A DNA stretch of 64,000 bases from Njordibacter sp905182035 (GTDB lineage Bacteria > Pseudomonadota > Gammaproteobacteria > Pseudomonadales > Balneatricaceae): NCBI RefSeq assembly GCF_047730075.1, contig NZ_CP159831.1, positions 1,984,001-2,048,000 on the forward strand. The letters run 5' to 3'. Below, piece after piece: positions 43,999-52,479 of the stretch. The notes beneath the pieces were generated by a model that saw only the letters and a program-made list of their open reading frames with translations, was not told where the DNA came from and searched no databases. A program made the translations under genes and the position numbers. Numbering within the stretch: position 1 is the first letter of the stretch; each line of letters starts with the position of its first letter.

Positions 43999-45102
43999 AT
44001 GAACATCGCAGAAATACATATTTTCCAAAAACATCAAGCTATAGTCGATGGGCCTTATATCATGTCCACCATGACCCTCACATCCGTTGACGCCACCATC
44101 ATTAAGGTCGTATCCGACACCGGGTTAGTTGGCTGGGGAGAAGTGTCCCCCCTTGGCCCTGTTTACCAACCCCAACATGCACTAGGTGCTCGGGCGGCTT
44201 TATGTCACCTAGCACCAGCATTAATAGGCAGTTCCTGCCTCCATCCATTGCTGTTACAAAGGCGCATGAATGACCTATTAAATGGCCACAACTATGCCAA
44301 GGCAGCGATTGATTTTGCCATTATGGATTTAATGGGTAAACATTATAAAATGCGTGTATGTGACTTATTAGGTGGCGCCGAGCGTGAACGTTTACCAGCC
44401 TACTTCGCCATCAGCAAGGGCACCGCCGATGAAGTAGCCAGAAAGGCAAAGGATAAGGTAGACCAGGGCTACCAGCGCATACAGGTTAAAAGTGGTGGAC
44501 GCGACGTAGCAACGGACATAGAAGTCATTCATAAGGTTTGGGAAACCGTGGGCAAAAAAGTGAACCTAGTGGTAGATGCCAACCGCGGCATGACGGGTAG
44601 CCAAGCCTTGCAACTAAGTTTAGCCTGCAAAGACATTCCTTTTTTGTTTGAACAACCCTGCAATACTATGGAAGAGGTGGCTAACATTAGGCCGCAAATG
44701 GCTCACCCTATTGCCCTTGACGAAAACATTGAAAATATCAATGACATGCTACGAGCAATTTCCATGAACGTATGTGACGGATTTGGTTTAAAACTCACTC
44801 GTGTGGGTGGCCTTAACAACATGGCTACCATGAGAGATATTTGCGAAGCGCGGGGTCTACCCCATACCTGTGAAGACACTTGGGGGGGTGACATTTTATC
44901 TGCGGCCATTTTACATATGGGAGCCACAGTTAAGCCAACCATGCTCGAAGCTGTTTGGACAGCTGGCAACTACATCGAAGAAAGTTATGATCCAGAAAAC
45001 ACCATTCGTTGCAGTGACGGCTACTTCGATTTACCCAAAGGCTATGGTTTGGGTGTTAATCCCCAAGAGGACCGGATTGGCGAACTGTTATATTCATTTT
45101 AA
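43999..45102 (+). CDS. hpbD: Hydroxyproline betaine / proline betaine 2-epimerase (HpbD-like)
   Basis: A 367-residue enolase-superfamily enzyme of the mandelate racemase/muconate lactonising type. Catalytic lysines are K164 (QVKSGGRD) and K265 (GLKLTRVGG); metal ligands are D193 (VVDANRG), E218 (FEQPCNT) and D241 (ALDENIE). The N-terminus (MNIAEIHIFQKHQAIVDGPY) and the GHNYAKAAID and PKGYGLGVNPQED segments fit HpbD of Pelagibaca, which epimerises trans-4-hydroxy-L-proline betaine at C2 before demethylation. The adjacent demethylase agrees with this assignment. Confidence 0.88.
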   Translation: MNIAEIHIFQKHQAIVDGPYIMSTMTLTSVDATIIKVVSDTGLVGWGEVSPLGPVYQPQHALGARAALCHLAPALIGSSCLHPLLLQRRMNDLLNGHNYAKAAIDFAIMDLMGKHYKMRVCDLLGGAERERLPAYFAISKGTADEVARKAKDKVDQGYQRIQVKSGGRDVATDIEVIHKVWETVGKKVNLVVDANRGMTGSQALQLSLACKDIPFLFEQPCNTMEEVANIRPQMAHPIALDENIENINDMLRAISMNVCDGFGLKLTRVGGLNNMATMRDICEARGLPHTCEDTWGGDILSAAILHMGATVKPTMLEAVWTAGNYIEESYDPENTIRCSDGYFDLPKGYGLGVNPQEDRIGELLYSF

Positions 45103-45115
45103 TAAGACCTATGCA

Positions 45116-45145
45116 GCGACCTGACTTAAGTGAAGATCAGGTCGC
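45116..45145. terminator. Inverted repeat between convergent hpbD and DUF2306 genes
   Basis: GCGACCTGA and TCAGGTCGC form a perfect 9-bp stem with a 12-base loop, 14 bases after hpbD and overlapping the end of the convergent gene. It is a likely shared transcript end, though T-runs are weak. Confidence 0.6.
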
Positions 45146-45524
45146 CAAGAAAACGTCCAGGTACCAAGGTAAAACCACCAGCAACTACCATGCCACCAAT
45201 ATAGAGCCCTATCATGTTGAGCTTGTGCTTTTTCACATCGCCAGCCTTGATGGCAAAGTAGGCCGATGGCACCGAATAAAGCACCAACACACTCAGCAAG
45301 TGAATGAACCCAAAGTGGTCAAACAGTGTAGGGCCTACTTGGGCCGACATAAACAAGGTAACCATGGCTGTAAACAACATCAGCACCATGTAGATACGAC
45401 CTAGGAACTTATGCTGTGCCGTGCCCTTTTTGATTAGCATCATATAAGTAGCAATAATAAATGCTGGCCCAATGGTACTTAAGTGGACAAAGGACAAGAA
45501 TTCATAACTGTTGTTTAGATTCAT
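45126..45524 (-). CDS. DUF2306-family small membrane protein
   Basis: A 132-residue inner-membrane protein with four hydrophobic segments (about residues 10-30, 42-62, 68-92, 103-122) and the GTAQHKFLGRIYMVLMLFTAM and KAGDVKKHKLNM segments typical of DUF2306. It lies 19 bases downstream of an MFS transporter gene on the same strand. Function unknown; there is no predicted enzyme or transport motif. Confidence 0.75.
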   Translation of the reverse strand: MNLNNSYEFLSFVHLSTIGPAFIIATYMMLIKKGTAQHKFLGRIYMVLMLFTAMVTLFMSAQVGPTLFDHFGFIHLLSVLVLYSVPSAYFAIKAGDVKKHKLNMIGLYIGGMVVAGGFTLVPGRFLGDLIFT

Positions 45525-45542
45525 AATGCGCCTGTTGTTTTG

Positions 45543-46697
45543 CTAAATTAACTTTTCGTAGCGTTTGAGCACAACGCCTGCCATCATGGATATTAATGCC
45601 ATAGCCCAAAAAACTTGGCCACTAATATGCTCATACAAACCTCCTACTAAGGTCATACTCATACCCATCAAAGCCCCTAGAGCAAGAGCATCATAAAAAG
45701 TTTGGGCAGAAGCTGTTAACTGGTCTGGTACTTTTTGGGTGATGTATTGAGTTATCGCTAAGTGAGTGGCTGCAAAGGTGAAGGCATGTAGTATTTGTAC
45801 CGTAAAAAGCAGACCAACTTCAGTGGACCAGCCCAATGCAAGCCAACGTACAACACCAGCAATCACTGCCGTCCATAATAGGCCTTTAACACCAAGTTTC
45901 CTTAGCAACCAGATACCAACGGCAAACAGCACTACTTCGGCGGCCACACTTTGCGCCCACAACAGACCAATAGTCGATTCACTTATACCCGCCTCAATCC
46001 AATGCAAGGTGCCGATGGCGTAAAGGGCGCCATGGCTAGCTTGTAATAAAGAACCCACAGCAACCACTGCAACAAACCCAGGTAATTTAAACAACTCCAA
46101 AAAAGCCAATTTACGGCTTGTTTTAGCTTGCGGGCGGATATCTGGCAAAGATAAAGCAAACACGATGACAATGGCAGCAAGCACTAAAAGGAGTTGTGGG
46201 AATGCATCAATACTGTAGGCTGCAATGTAAAGCCCGCTTAGGGTAGAAGAGGCTATAAAAGCTATGGAACCCCATAGCCGCGCACTGCTGTAATTAAGCT
46301 TGCCCAGCCGAGAGGTGGCGATTGCTAATCCATCCACCATGGGAACTTGGCTAGTTTGTAAGGCGCCTACCACAAACCAGACCATAAGCATGGACCAAAA
46401 GGTTTCGAATTGCACAAATAAACCAAAGCCCAAAAACGCAAGTACTGACAACAATAGTATCCAACGTTTCTTATGGCCAGTAGCATCTGCCAAAATACCC
46501 ACACCTAAACCAAAAAACACTTTGCTCACAAATGCAGAGCTAAGAATCAGCGCAGCCTCTTGGGCATCTAAACCCCGGCTTACCATCCAGTAAGGCAGAA
46601 ATGGCAACACTAAACCAAAACAACAAAAGTACGCGAAGAAAAACCCTGAGAATACCGTTTGCCCGCGCAACTTAGTTAATGAAGTACTAGATGGCAT
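45543..46697 (-). CDS. MFS transporter, HcaT/LacY-like (MFS_1_like) family
   Basis: A 384-residue inner-membrane protein with 12 predicted hydrophobic segments. The N-terminal segment FFFAYFCCFGLVLPFLPYWM and the loop GILADATGHKKRWILLLS fit the HcaT-type (3-phenylpropionate) branch related to nucleoside and sugar symporters. Substrate unknown; aromatic acids are typical for the branch. Its ATG overlaps the end of a 41-codon minus-strand frame. Confidence 0.82.
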   Translation of the reverse strand: MPSSTSLTKLRGQTVFSGFFFAYFCCFGLVLPFLPYWMVSRGLDAQEAALILSSAFVSKVFFGLGVGILADATGHKKRWILLLSVLAFLGFGLFVQFETFWSMLMVWFVVGALQTSQVPMVDGLAIATSRLGKLNYSSARLWGSIAFIASSTLSGLYIAAYSIDAFPQLLLVLAAIVIVFALSLPDIRPQAKTSRKLAFLELFKLPGFVAVVAVGSLLQASHGALYAIGTLHWIEAGISESTIGLLWAQSVAAEVVLFAVGIWLLRKLGVKGLLWTAVIAGVVRWLALGWSTEVGLLFTVQILHAFTFAATHLAITQYITQKVPDQLTASAQTFYDALALGALMGMSMTLVGGLYEHISGQVFWAMALISMMAGVVLKRYEKLI

Positions 46698-46812
46698 AAT
46701 CTATGAATTCCAATGTTCGGGACAAATCGTCCACTAACAGATTAAAACCAATCCCTGTTAAGGCTCTACTGTCAGTCGCCCCATCTGGTTTTTTGGGTGT
46801 TATATCTTCCAT
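46687..46812 (-). pseudogene. Truncated VOC/glyoxalase-like gene start overlapping the MFS gene
   Basis: A 41-residue frame ends TGIGFNLLVDDLSRTLEFIDYAI. The segment GFNLLVDDLSRTLEF is what the first strand and helix of glyoxalase/VOC proteins look like (usually ...V.D..RS..FY). It then stops, inside the first codons of the MFS gene. It is probably the stump of a deleted VOC gene, now possibly acting as a coupled leader for the transporter. Confidence 0.45.
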
Positions 46813-46974
46813 AATATGTCTCTGTTCCACTGGTAAAGTCCGCTGGTAAAATCACGCAGCGAAAGTGTAGCCGAAGACGGTGCAAAAGTCCTGTTAGCGG
46901 AATGTCTAGATTGTATTGTGTGGATGGCCTCTCCATAATGGGCTCCATCGCTTTTACGTGTGCACAGGCCCTTA

Positions 46975-48159
46975 ATGCCCAACACTGTTTCTTCCACATT
47001 TCTGTACAACGCTCAACGGCTTAAAGTCTTATTTGCGGGCATTGCCAGCCTTATTTTAATGATTGGTATTGCGCGATTCGCCTACACGCCAATGTTGCCT
47101 CTAATGCAACAACAAGCAGGCCTTGGTATTGCTCAAGGGGGCTGGTTAGCAGCTTTTAATTACGCAGGCTATTTTTGTGGTGCTTTAATTGCTGCAAACA
47201 TTAGTGATCTAGCTAAGAAAGACCGTCTGTACCGGCTAGGTTTATTAGTGGCTATAGTTACTACAGCGGGCTTAGGATTCACACTAAATTTTTGGTTATG
47301 GGGTTTGTTGAGGTTTTTGTCAGGCCTCAGTAGTGCGGCCGGATTATTGTTGGGATCTGGCTTAGTAATGCATTGGTTGCTACGTCATCAATTACGTTCT
47401 GAATTGGGAATTCATTTTATTGGCATGGGTGCTGGAATCTTTTTGACCGCACTTTTTGTATACCTAATTGCAGGCCAGATAAGCTGGCAACAGCATTGGT
47501 TTTGGCTTAGCGCATTAGGCTGTTTATTAGCGATCCCTGCGTGGTTTTGGTTACCTAAACCTGATACTAGTGGTTATACAGTGGGTGGCGAGAAAATGGT
47601 GGATCAACCACCATCACAGCAGTTTCTACAAACCTTTATGTTGGCCTATTTCTGTGCAGGTGTGGGTTACGCTGTTATTACCACTTTCATCGTTGCCCAT
47701 GTAAACCAAATTACTGCAGACCATGCCTATGGCTCAGTAACCTTCATGATCATTGGCCTAGCAGCTGCTCCGGCATGTATTGTTTGGGACCTTATCGCCC
47801 GTAAGCTTGGCAATTTAAACGCCTTACTGTTGGCCTTTGTTGTGCAGTTTACTGGCATGCTCATCCCCATTTTAAGCCCAGGTTTAATCTGGACCTTTAT
47901 AGGTGCTGGCTTATTTGGTGGCACCTTTATTGGCATTGTAAGCCTAGTTCTTACCATGGCAGGACGATACTTCCCTACTCGCCCTGCAAAAATGATGGGT
48001 AAGATGACGTTATCCTATGGCTTAGCTCAGATGGCCGCTCCAGCAGCCGCAGGCGTTTTAGCTCAATGGTCTGGCAGCTACCATTTAAGTATTATCATTT
48101 CCTGCGGCATCATGTTTGTAGGCTGTTGGTTAATCTACGGACTGCGCAACCATGAGTAA
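46975..48159 (+). CDS. MFS transporter, YbfB/YjiJ family
   Basis: A 394-residue inner-membrane protein with 12 hydrophobic segments. The start region LILMIGIARFAYTPMLPLMQQQAGL and FNYAGYFCGAL are hallmarks of YbfB/YjiJ transporters. I start it at the ATG at 46975 (AGG about 9 bases upstream) rather than the GTG at 46960. The gap before it shows a 13-base direct repeat (CTGGTAAARTC units at 46830 and 46843) but no recognisable RNA element. Substrate unknown. Confidence 0.85.
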   Translation: MPNTVSSTFLYNAQRLKVLFAGIASLILMIGIARFAYTPMLPLMQQQAGLGIAQGGWLAAFNYAGYFCGALIAANISDLAKKDRLYRLGLLVAIVTTAGLGFTLNFWLWGLLRFLSGLSSAAGLLLGSGLVMHWLLRHQLRSELGIHFIGMGAGIFLTALFVYLIAGQISWQQHWFWLSALGCLLAIPAWFWLPKPDTSGYTVGGEKMVDQPPSQQFLQTFMLAYFCAGVGYAVITTFIVAHVNQITADHAYGSVTFMIIGLAAAPACIVWDLIARKLGNLNALLLAFVVQFTGMLIPILSPGLIWTFIGAGLFGGTFIGIVSLVLTMAGRYFPTRPAKMMGKMTLSYGLAQMAAPAAAGVLAQWSGSYHLSIIISCGIMFVGCWLIYGLRNHE

Positions 48160-48226
48160 AATAATTAATTTTTCACTCAAAAAATTGAGTTAATAACGCC
48201 AACCAACGCCACCTTTGTCACCACCC

Positions 48227-48844
48227 CTAGCCCAGCACTAACCATCCCGCCACAGCAATCATTAAGGTACCTGCAATACGGTTCATCAGGCGGACGTTGC
48301 CACTCTTTTGTAACACCTTACTCAGGCTTTTTCCACCAAGGGCGTACACCAAAAGGGATAGTGCTTCTAGGGTTAGAATTACACTTAATAGAATAACCAT
48401 TTGATTTACCAAGGGGCGTGATGGTTCTATAAACGGTGGCAACAACGCGATAAAAAAAGCCCAACCTTTAGGGTTGGCAACGGCGGTGATAAATCCTTGG
48501 CTGGCTAGTTGCCTACGTCCCGTTGTTTTAGGAGCACCGTTAAGGTCTATGGCCATTTTGCCTCGTGAACGCCACAGCTGAATACCCAAATAAAATAGGT
48601 AACCCCCACCCGCAATTTTTAGCACCACAAAAAGTGCTGGGTACTGGACAATAAGTGCAGCCACCCCTAAAACCACTAGCACAGCCAGTAGACCTACACC
48701 TATGAGCTCACCCAACATCATCCACATAGTGCGGCGTATACCAACAGTCATGCCGAGGGTCAGCGCCAAGGTCATGCACATTCCCGGGGTCACGGATACA
48801 AAAAAGAAGGTGGGTATTAAGGCTAAGAGTAATGCTGCACTCAT
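48227..48844 (-). CDS. LysE/RhtB-family amino acid exporter
   Basis: A 205-residue inner-membrane protein with about six hydrophobic segments and the LysE-family motifs FFFVSVTPGMCMTLALTLGM near the N-terminus and VANPKGWAFFIALLPPF in the middle. I start it at the ATG at 48844 (MSAALLLALIP); the open frame runs 25 codons further with hydrophilic residues that do not fit. Exports amino acids or related metabolites; the specific substrate is unknown. Confidence 0.85.
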   Translation of the reverse strand: MSAALLLALIPTFFFVSVTPGMCMTLALTLGMTVGIRRTMWMMLGELIGVGLLAVLVVLGVAALIVQYPALFVVLKIAGGGYLFYLGIQLWRSRGKMAIDLNGAPKTTGRRQLASQGFITAVANPKGWAFFIALLPPFIEPSRPLVNQMVILLSVILTLEALSLLVYALGGKSLSKVLQKSGNVRLMNRIAGTLMIAVAGWLVLG

Positions 48845-49011
48845 TGATTTCGTCCATTGAATCGAATCTACGCGCGGATAGTGCATGGGGTTGGAATCTG
48901 TGTCAATGGATGCGTCCAACCTAAGACACGGATAGACAAATCAGTTACCATCAGCCCTCACGTTACTGCATGACTCTATATAGAGCGCCAGCCCAAATTA
49001 AGGTTTATTTA

Positions 49012-49968
49012 ATGCTTCAAGTGCACCAATTTTTTAAGCAATTGTTTGACGAAGTTATTGCGGTTTCATGGCCTCTTTTTAAGCTTATGGTGCCAATAAT
49101 TTTAATTGTTAAAGTACTAGAAGAAGTTGGTGGTATAGCACTTTTAGGTCAGTGGTTAGGCCCACTTATGGCCCTTGTTGGGCTACCCCAAGAAATGGGT
49201 TTAGTGTGGGCAGCCACCATTGCTACAAATATTTATGGGGGCATGATAGTACTTTACTCGTTTGCTGGTGAAAGCAATTTAACCGTGGCACAAATGACCG
49301 TTTTGAGCGGCCTCTTGTTAATGGCTCATGGACTGCCCATTGAGGTTCGTATTGCTCAACTAGCTGGTATGAGAATGCGAGCAGCTATTATTACACGTAT
49401 GTTTGGCGCCTTTGCTTTTGCCTGGTTATTACATGTGTTCTACGATCAAACTCAATGGTTGCAGGAACCTGCGCAAATGGTGTGGCAACCAGAACCTATT
49501 GCCGATGGATTAAATTATTGGTTATTGAGCCAATTAAAAGCCTTAGCCATGATTCAAATCATCATTATTGTGTTGCTCACCTTTTTAAAAATCCTGCGTG
49601 TTATTGGTGTAGAAAAAATTATCCAATGGCTACTGCACCCAATACTTAAATTAATGGGCATTGGCAAAGAAGCCACCACGATTACCTTAGTGGGTATTAC
49701 CCTAGGGCTATCTTTTGGTGGCGGATTATTGATTAAGGAGGCCCATGCAGGGCATGTATCTAAAAAGGACGTTTTTTCTTCTTTAGTGCTACTTGGCTTC
49801 TGTCACAGCCTTATTGAAGACACGTTATTAGTGGTTTTATTAGGTGCTCATCTTTCTGGTGTACTCTGGTTCCGTTTAGTGTTCGCATTTATCTTCACCA
49901 GCGCCATGAGTTACTGGCTCACTAAGGTAAGCCCTGAGTTCCAACACAAACATTTAATGAGACCATAG
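49012..49968 (+). CDS. Nucleoside-recognition (gate) domain membrane protein
   Basis: A 318-residue inner-membrane protein with about eight hydrophobic segments and two gate-type halves: one around WAATIATNIYGGMIVLYS, the other around GITLGLSFGGGLLIKEA and LGFCHSLIEDTLL. The family (YjiH/SpmA-like) is of uncertain transport function. Start chosen at the ATG at 49012 (MLQVHQFF), with AAGG 10 bases before; a frame from 48970 is possible. It lies 12 bases before arfB. Confidence 0.72.
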   Translation: MLQVHQFFKQLFDEVIAVSWPLFKLMVPIILIVKVLEEVGGIALLGQWLGPLMALVGLPQEMGLVWAATIATNIYGGMIVLYSFAGESNLTVAQMTVLSGLLLMAHGLPIEVRIAQLAGMRMRAAIITRMFGAFAFAWLLHVFYDQTQWLQEPAQMVWQPEPIADGLNYWLLSQLKALAMIQIIIIVLLTFLKILRVIGVEKIIQWLLHPILKLMGIGKEATTITLVGITLGLSFGGGLLIKEAHAGHVSKKDVFSSLVLLGFCHSLIEDTLLVVLLGAHLSGVLWFRLVFAFIFTSAMSYWLTKVSPEFQHKHLMRP

Positions 49969-49980
49969 ACAGTAAAGCAC

Positions 49981-50400
49981 ATGTTAAAAATATCCAACCG
50001 CATCATCATTCCAGACCACGAAATTGAGCAGCAGTTTATTCGCTCGCAGGGTGCAGGTGGTCAACATGTCAACAAAACCTCTACTGCAGTACATTTGTTT
50101 TTTGACATCCGTGCCTCAGCATCTTTACCAGCCTACGTAAAACAGAAACTACTTAATACCTCAGACCATCGTATCAGCGCCTCAGGCAAGATCATTATTA
50201 AATCCCAAGCCAGTCGCAGCCAGGACGCTAATCGTCAGACAGCGCTAGCGCAGTTAGTCGAGGTGATCCAAGCAGCCATGGTGCAAGAAAAACGCCGTAT
50301 AGCCACCAAACCCACCAAAGGTTCTAAAACCAGGCGCTTAGATACTAAAACCCAAAAGGGCCACACTAAAAAATTACGCTCAAAAGTCGATGGGGTCTGA
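49981..50400 (+). CDS. arfB: ArfB, peptidyl-tRNA hydrolase for stalled ribosomes
   Basis: A 139-residue protein with the class I release-factor GGQ motif (SQGAGGQHVNKTSTAV) and the basic C-terminal tail (KPTKGSKTRRLDTKTQKGHTKKLRSK) that enters the empty mRNA channel of stalled ribosomes. It frees peptide from ribosomes that have run off a broken mRNA. Its 3' end overlaps the convergent rsuA by 21 bases. Confidence 0.93.
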   Translation: MLKISNRIIIPDHEIEQQFIRSQGAGGQHVNKTSTAVHLFFDIRASASLPAYVKQKLLNTSDHRISASGKIIIKSQASRSQDANRQTALAQLVEVIQAAMVQEKRRIATKPTKGSKTRRLDTKTQKGHTKKLRSKVDGV

Positions 50401-51075
50401 GACCACACGGTAATCCCCAGGCGCCAAATCGGCGGGGAGTTTAATATGACCTATTTGAGTACGGTGGATGCTCAGCACTGGGTTACGAAAGTGGCCAAAC
50501 ATACGCTTAATTTGGTGGTAGCGCCCTTGCTTTAATATCACTTGGGCTGTTGTATCAGTGGTAATGTTTAGTTGTGCTGGTGCTGTAGTCAAATCCTCAA
50601 AGGCAAAATAAATACCCCTAGTAAAGCCATCCACTTGCTCTTGGGTAATTGGGTTAGCTACTGTAACCGAATAATGCTTAGGGAGTTTTGTGTCTGGTTG
50701 AGTAATTTGATGAGACCATTGCCCATCGTTGGTTAACAGTAACAAGCCAGTACTTTGCAGATCTAAGCGCCCTGCAATGTGCAAGCCACTGTACTTTGAT
50801 GGCAGAATATCCAACGCCGTAGTGTGTTTATCATCTTGGGTGGCACTGACAACACCCACAGGTTTATATAGCATTAGGTAGATGGGCATTTGATGCCTTA
50901 GGACCTTGCCCTCAACCTCTAGTTTCGAAAACTGCCCAATGATCTGTTCACCTTGGTAGCAAATAACGTCATCTAGGCTGACTAAACCACGGGCCAGCAA
51001 CAGCTGAACTTGGCGTTTTTTATAGCCCAGTTGTTGGCTAATAAACTTATCTAGACGGGCTGCGTAGGAAACCAT
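50380..51075 (-). CDS. rsuA: RsuA-family 16S rRNA pseudouridine synthase
   Basis: A 231-residue enzyme with an N-terminal S4 RNA-binding domain (RLDKFISQQLGYKKRQVQLLLARG) and the synthase domain with the catalytic-Asp motif GRLDLQSTGLLLLTNDG and QGRYHQIKRMFG. The subfamily (RsuA versus RluE) is judged from length and the S4 domain; RsuA modifies U516 of 16S rRNA. It is convergent with arfB and followed upstream by the DUF2026 gene. Confidence 0.85.
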   Translation of the reverse strand: MVSYAARLDKFISQQLGYKKRQVQLLLARGLVSLDDVICYQGEQIIGQFSKLEVEGKVLRHQMPIYLMLYKPVGVVSATQDDKHTTALDILPSKYSGLHIAGRLDLQSTGLLLLTNDGQWSHQITQPDTKLPKHYSVTVANPITQEQVDGFTRGIYFAFEDLTTAPAQLNITTDTTAQVILKQGRYHQIKRMFGHFRNPVLSIHRTQIGHIKLPADLAPGDYRVVSDPIDF

Positions 51076-51093
51076 AGATTTAATCCTACCCAG

Positions 51094-51729
51094 CTACCAA
51101 GAGCCACTCACTAGGAAGCTTTTATAAGCTATGAGTTTCTTTTTACCAGCATCTTGGGCACCTGGAAGTTTCACATTCAGTGGTGATGGCATCTTTTTAG
51201 GTGCCTTAACAAACCAATCTACGGTTAGTTTTCCTCGTTGTATGTGCGCTTTTTCTGTGACCATCTGAGACATTTTTTGGCTCGCCAAACTATCGTTTTC
51301 TAAGAGTAAGAAATCACCTTGATATTGCACAGCTGCTAAGGTTTTTTTGGCTTTCGCTAAAGGCTTTTGCATCATCCACGGTTCAATTTGAGCATTTTTC
51401 CCAGTCCGCTTAACCAATACAGGGAACAGGGGTGCCATAAAATCGATCATCCATCCATCGACTTCAATCCACCAGTGGTGTTGGCTATCACTACTTTGTA
51501 AGTGCCCACCTTGATATTCTCCAAAGGCCAGAATCTTAGCCTGCAAACCAAGGTGATAGACTGAAGCACCAACAATAGGCTGGGCTGCCATGCCGAAGTG
51601 ACGTTTTAGAATTTGTGCACCATACACACTAAACAGCATACTAGCTTCATGACTATTTACCGAATCGGCAATTAATAGAGAGTGAATTGTTGAATAGATA
51701 CGGCGATAATTGGCAAGAGAAATAAGCAT
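51094..51729 (-). CDS. DUF2026-family protein
   Basis: A 211-residue soluble protein. Segments SHEASMLFSVYGAQILKRHFG, HHWWIEVDGWMIDFMAPLFP and the lysine-rich C-terminal part fit DUF2026, whose fold is transglutaminase/cysteine-protease-like. The His and Asp positions (HHWWIEVD...DFMAP) remain, but where relatives usually have Cys near the N-terminus I see SHEASM, so an active nucleophile is doubtful. Function unknown. Confidence 0.6.
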   Translation of the reverse strand: MLISLANYRRIYSTIHSLLIADSVNSHEASMLFSVYGAQILKRHFGMAAQPIVGASVYHLGLQAKILAFGEYQGGHLQSSDSQHHWWIEVDGWMIDFMAPLFPVLVKRTGKNAQIEPWMMQKPLAKAKKTLAAVQYQGDFLLLENDSLASQKMSQMVTEKAHIQRGKLTVDWFVKAPKKMPSPLNVKLPGAQDAGKKKLIAYKSFLVSGSW

Positions 51730-51819
51730 ATATGAGATCTAAAAAAGTAAAATAAAAGCCTATCTGCTAGCATTGTAGCTTTCGTTAACAAGCATGGGCC
51801 AAAGGCCTGTTAGGCTAAA

Positions 51820-52299
51820 CTAGGTGTCTAATAAAGCATGTGCTTGATAGAGTTTTTCCACATGACTGCGGATACGTAGTGCCAACTCTGGGCGATCTAA
51901 ATCATTTTCTGCAATAAACAAAATTTGCCGGTCTATCTGTGGTGTTAAACGACCACTCCCTCGCTCTTCAGCAAGTCTTGATCTAAGAGAACTAGCTAAG
52001 GCGTTTGCCACCGGCATAATAATAGGTGATGGGAAAAGTTTAGGAATATTATCATGAATCGCAAACACAACATCCAGGCCCGTTTTCATGGCAGTGTCGT
52101 TACTTGAAGAGGCGTTATAAGGCACCAGCAATATATGCCCTTCTCTAGTCATTAAGTGTGACATGATTGTGTCATCAGTCTGATTTATACCAATAACGTC
52201 TGCCTCATCAATGGTAAAACCAGCAACCGTAATCTGAGTAAACATTTTGTCACGGATCTCAGACCAATAAGGCCTAACTGGAGTCACTTTAGTAAACAT
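51820..52299 (-). CDS. Hypothetical protein, 159 residues
   Basis: I do not recognise this family. The protein is soluble, with no signal peptide or membrane segment. Its C-terminal third (PQIDRQILFIAENDLDRPELALRIRSHVEKLYQAH) looks helical, and the first half is mixed alpha/beta (FTIDEADVIGIN, DVVFAIHDNI). It stands alone with 90 bases after and 180 bases before it. Codon use looks like its neighbours, so it is probably a real gene. Confidence 0.65.
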   Translation of the reverse strand: MFTKVTPVRPYWSEIRDKMFTQITVAGFTIDEADVIGINQTDDTIMSHLMTREGHILLVPYNASSSNDTAMKTGLDVVFAIHDNIPKLFPSPIIMPVANALASSLRSRLAEERGSGRLTPQIDRQILFIAENDLDRPELALRIRSHVEKLYQAHALLDT

Positions 52300-52479
52300 A
52301 CTAGGGAACCTTTTCTTTAAATCTATCTATCAGTATATCAAACCATGTAGTCGATTTATCTTACTTTTATGGTGAGTTGTTAGATGGTAAATTAAACCAT
52401 AGAAAGTAACGTTCATAATAGCAATATGAATCAACAAGGCTAACCTTGTCGACCATTATTAGGCTAAATACAAGTAACC

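Noticed and set aside
46800..46974. Possible glycine-riboswitch-like leader (GGAACAGAG and CACCG segments on the minus strand, and a 13-base direct repeat)
   Set aside because: The conserved glycine-aptamer core and its order of segments are not present on either strand; the resemblance is limited to a few bases.
48173..48190. Weak hairpin ACTCAA-AAAA-TTGAGT after the YbfB-type MFS gene
   Set aside because: The stem is only 6 bp, AT-rich and has no T-run; it is too weak to call a terminator.
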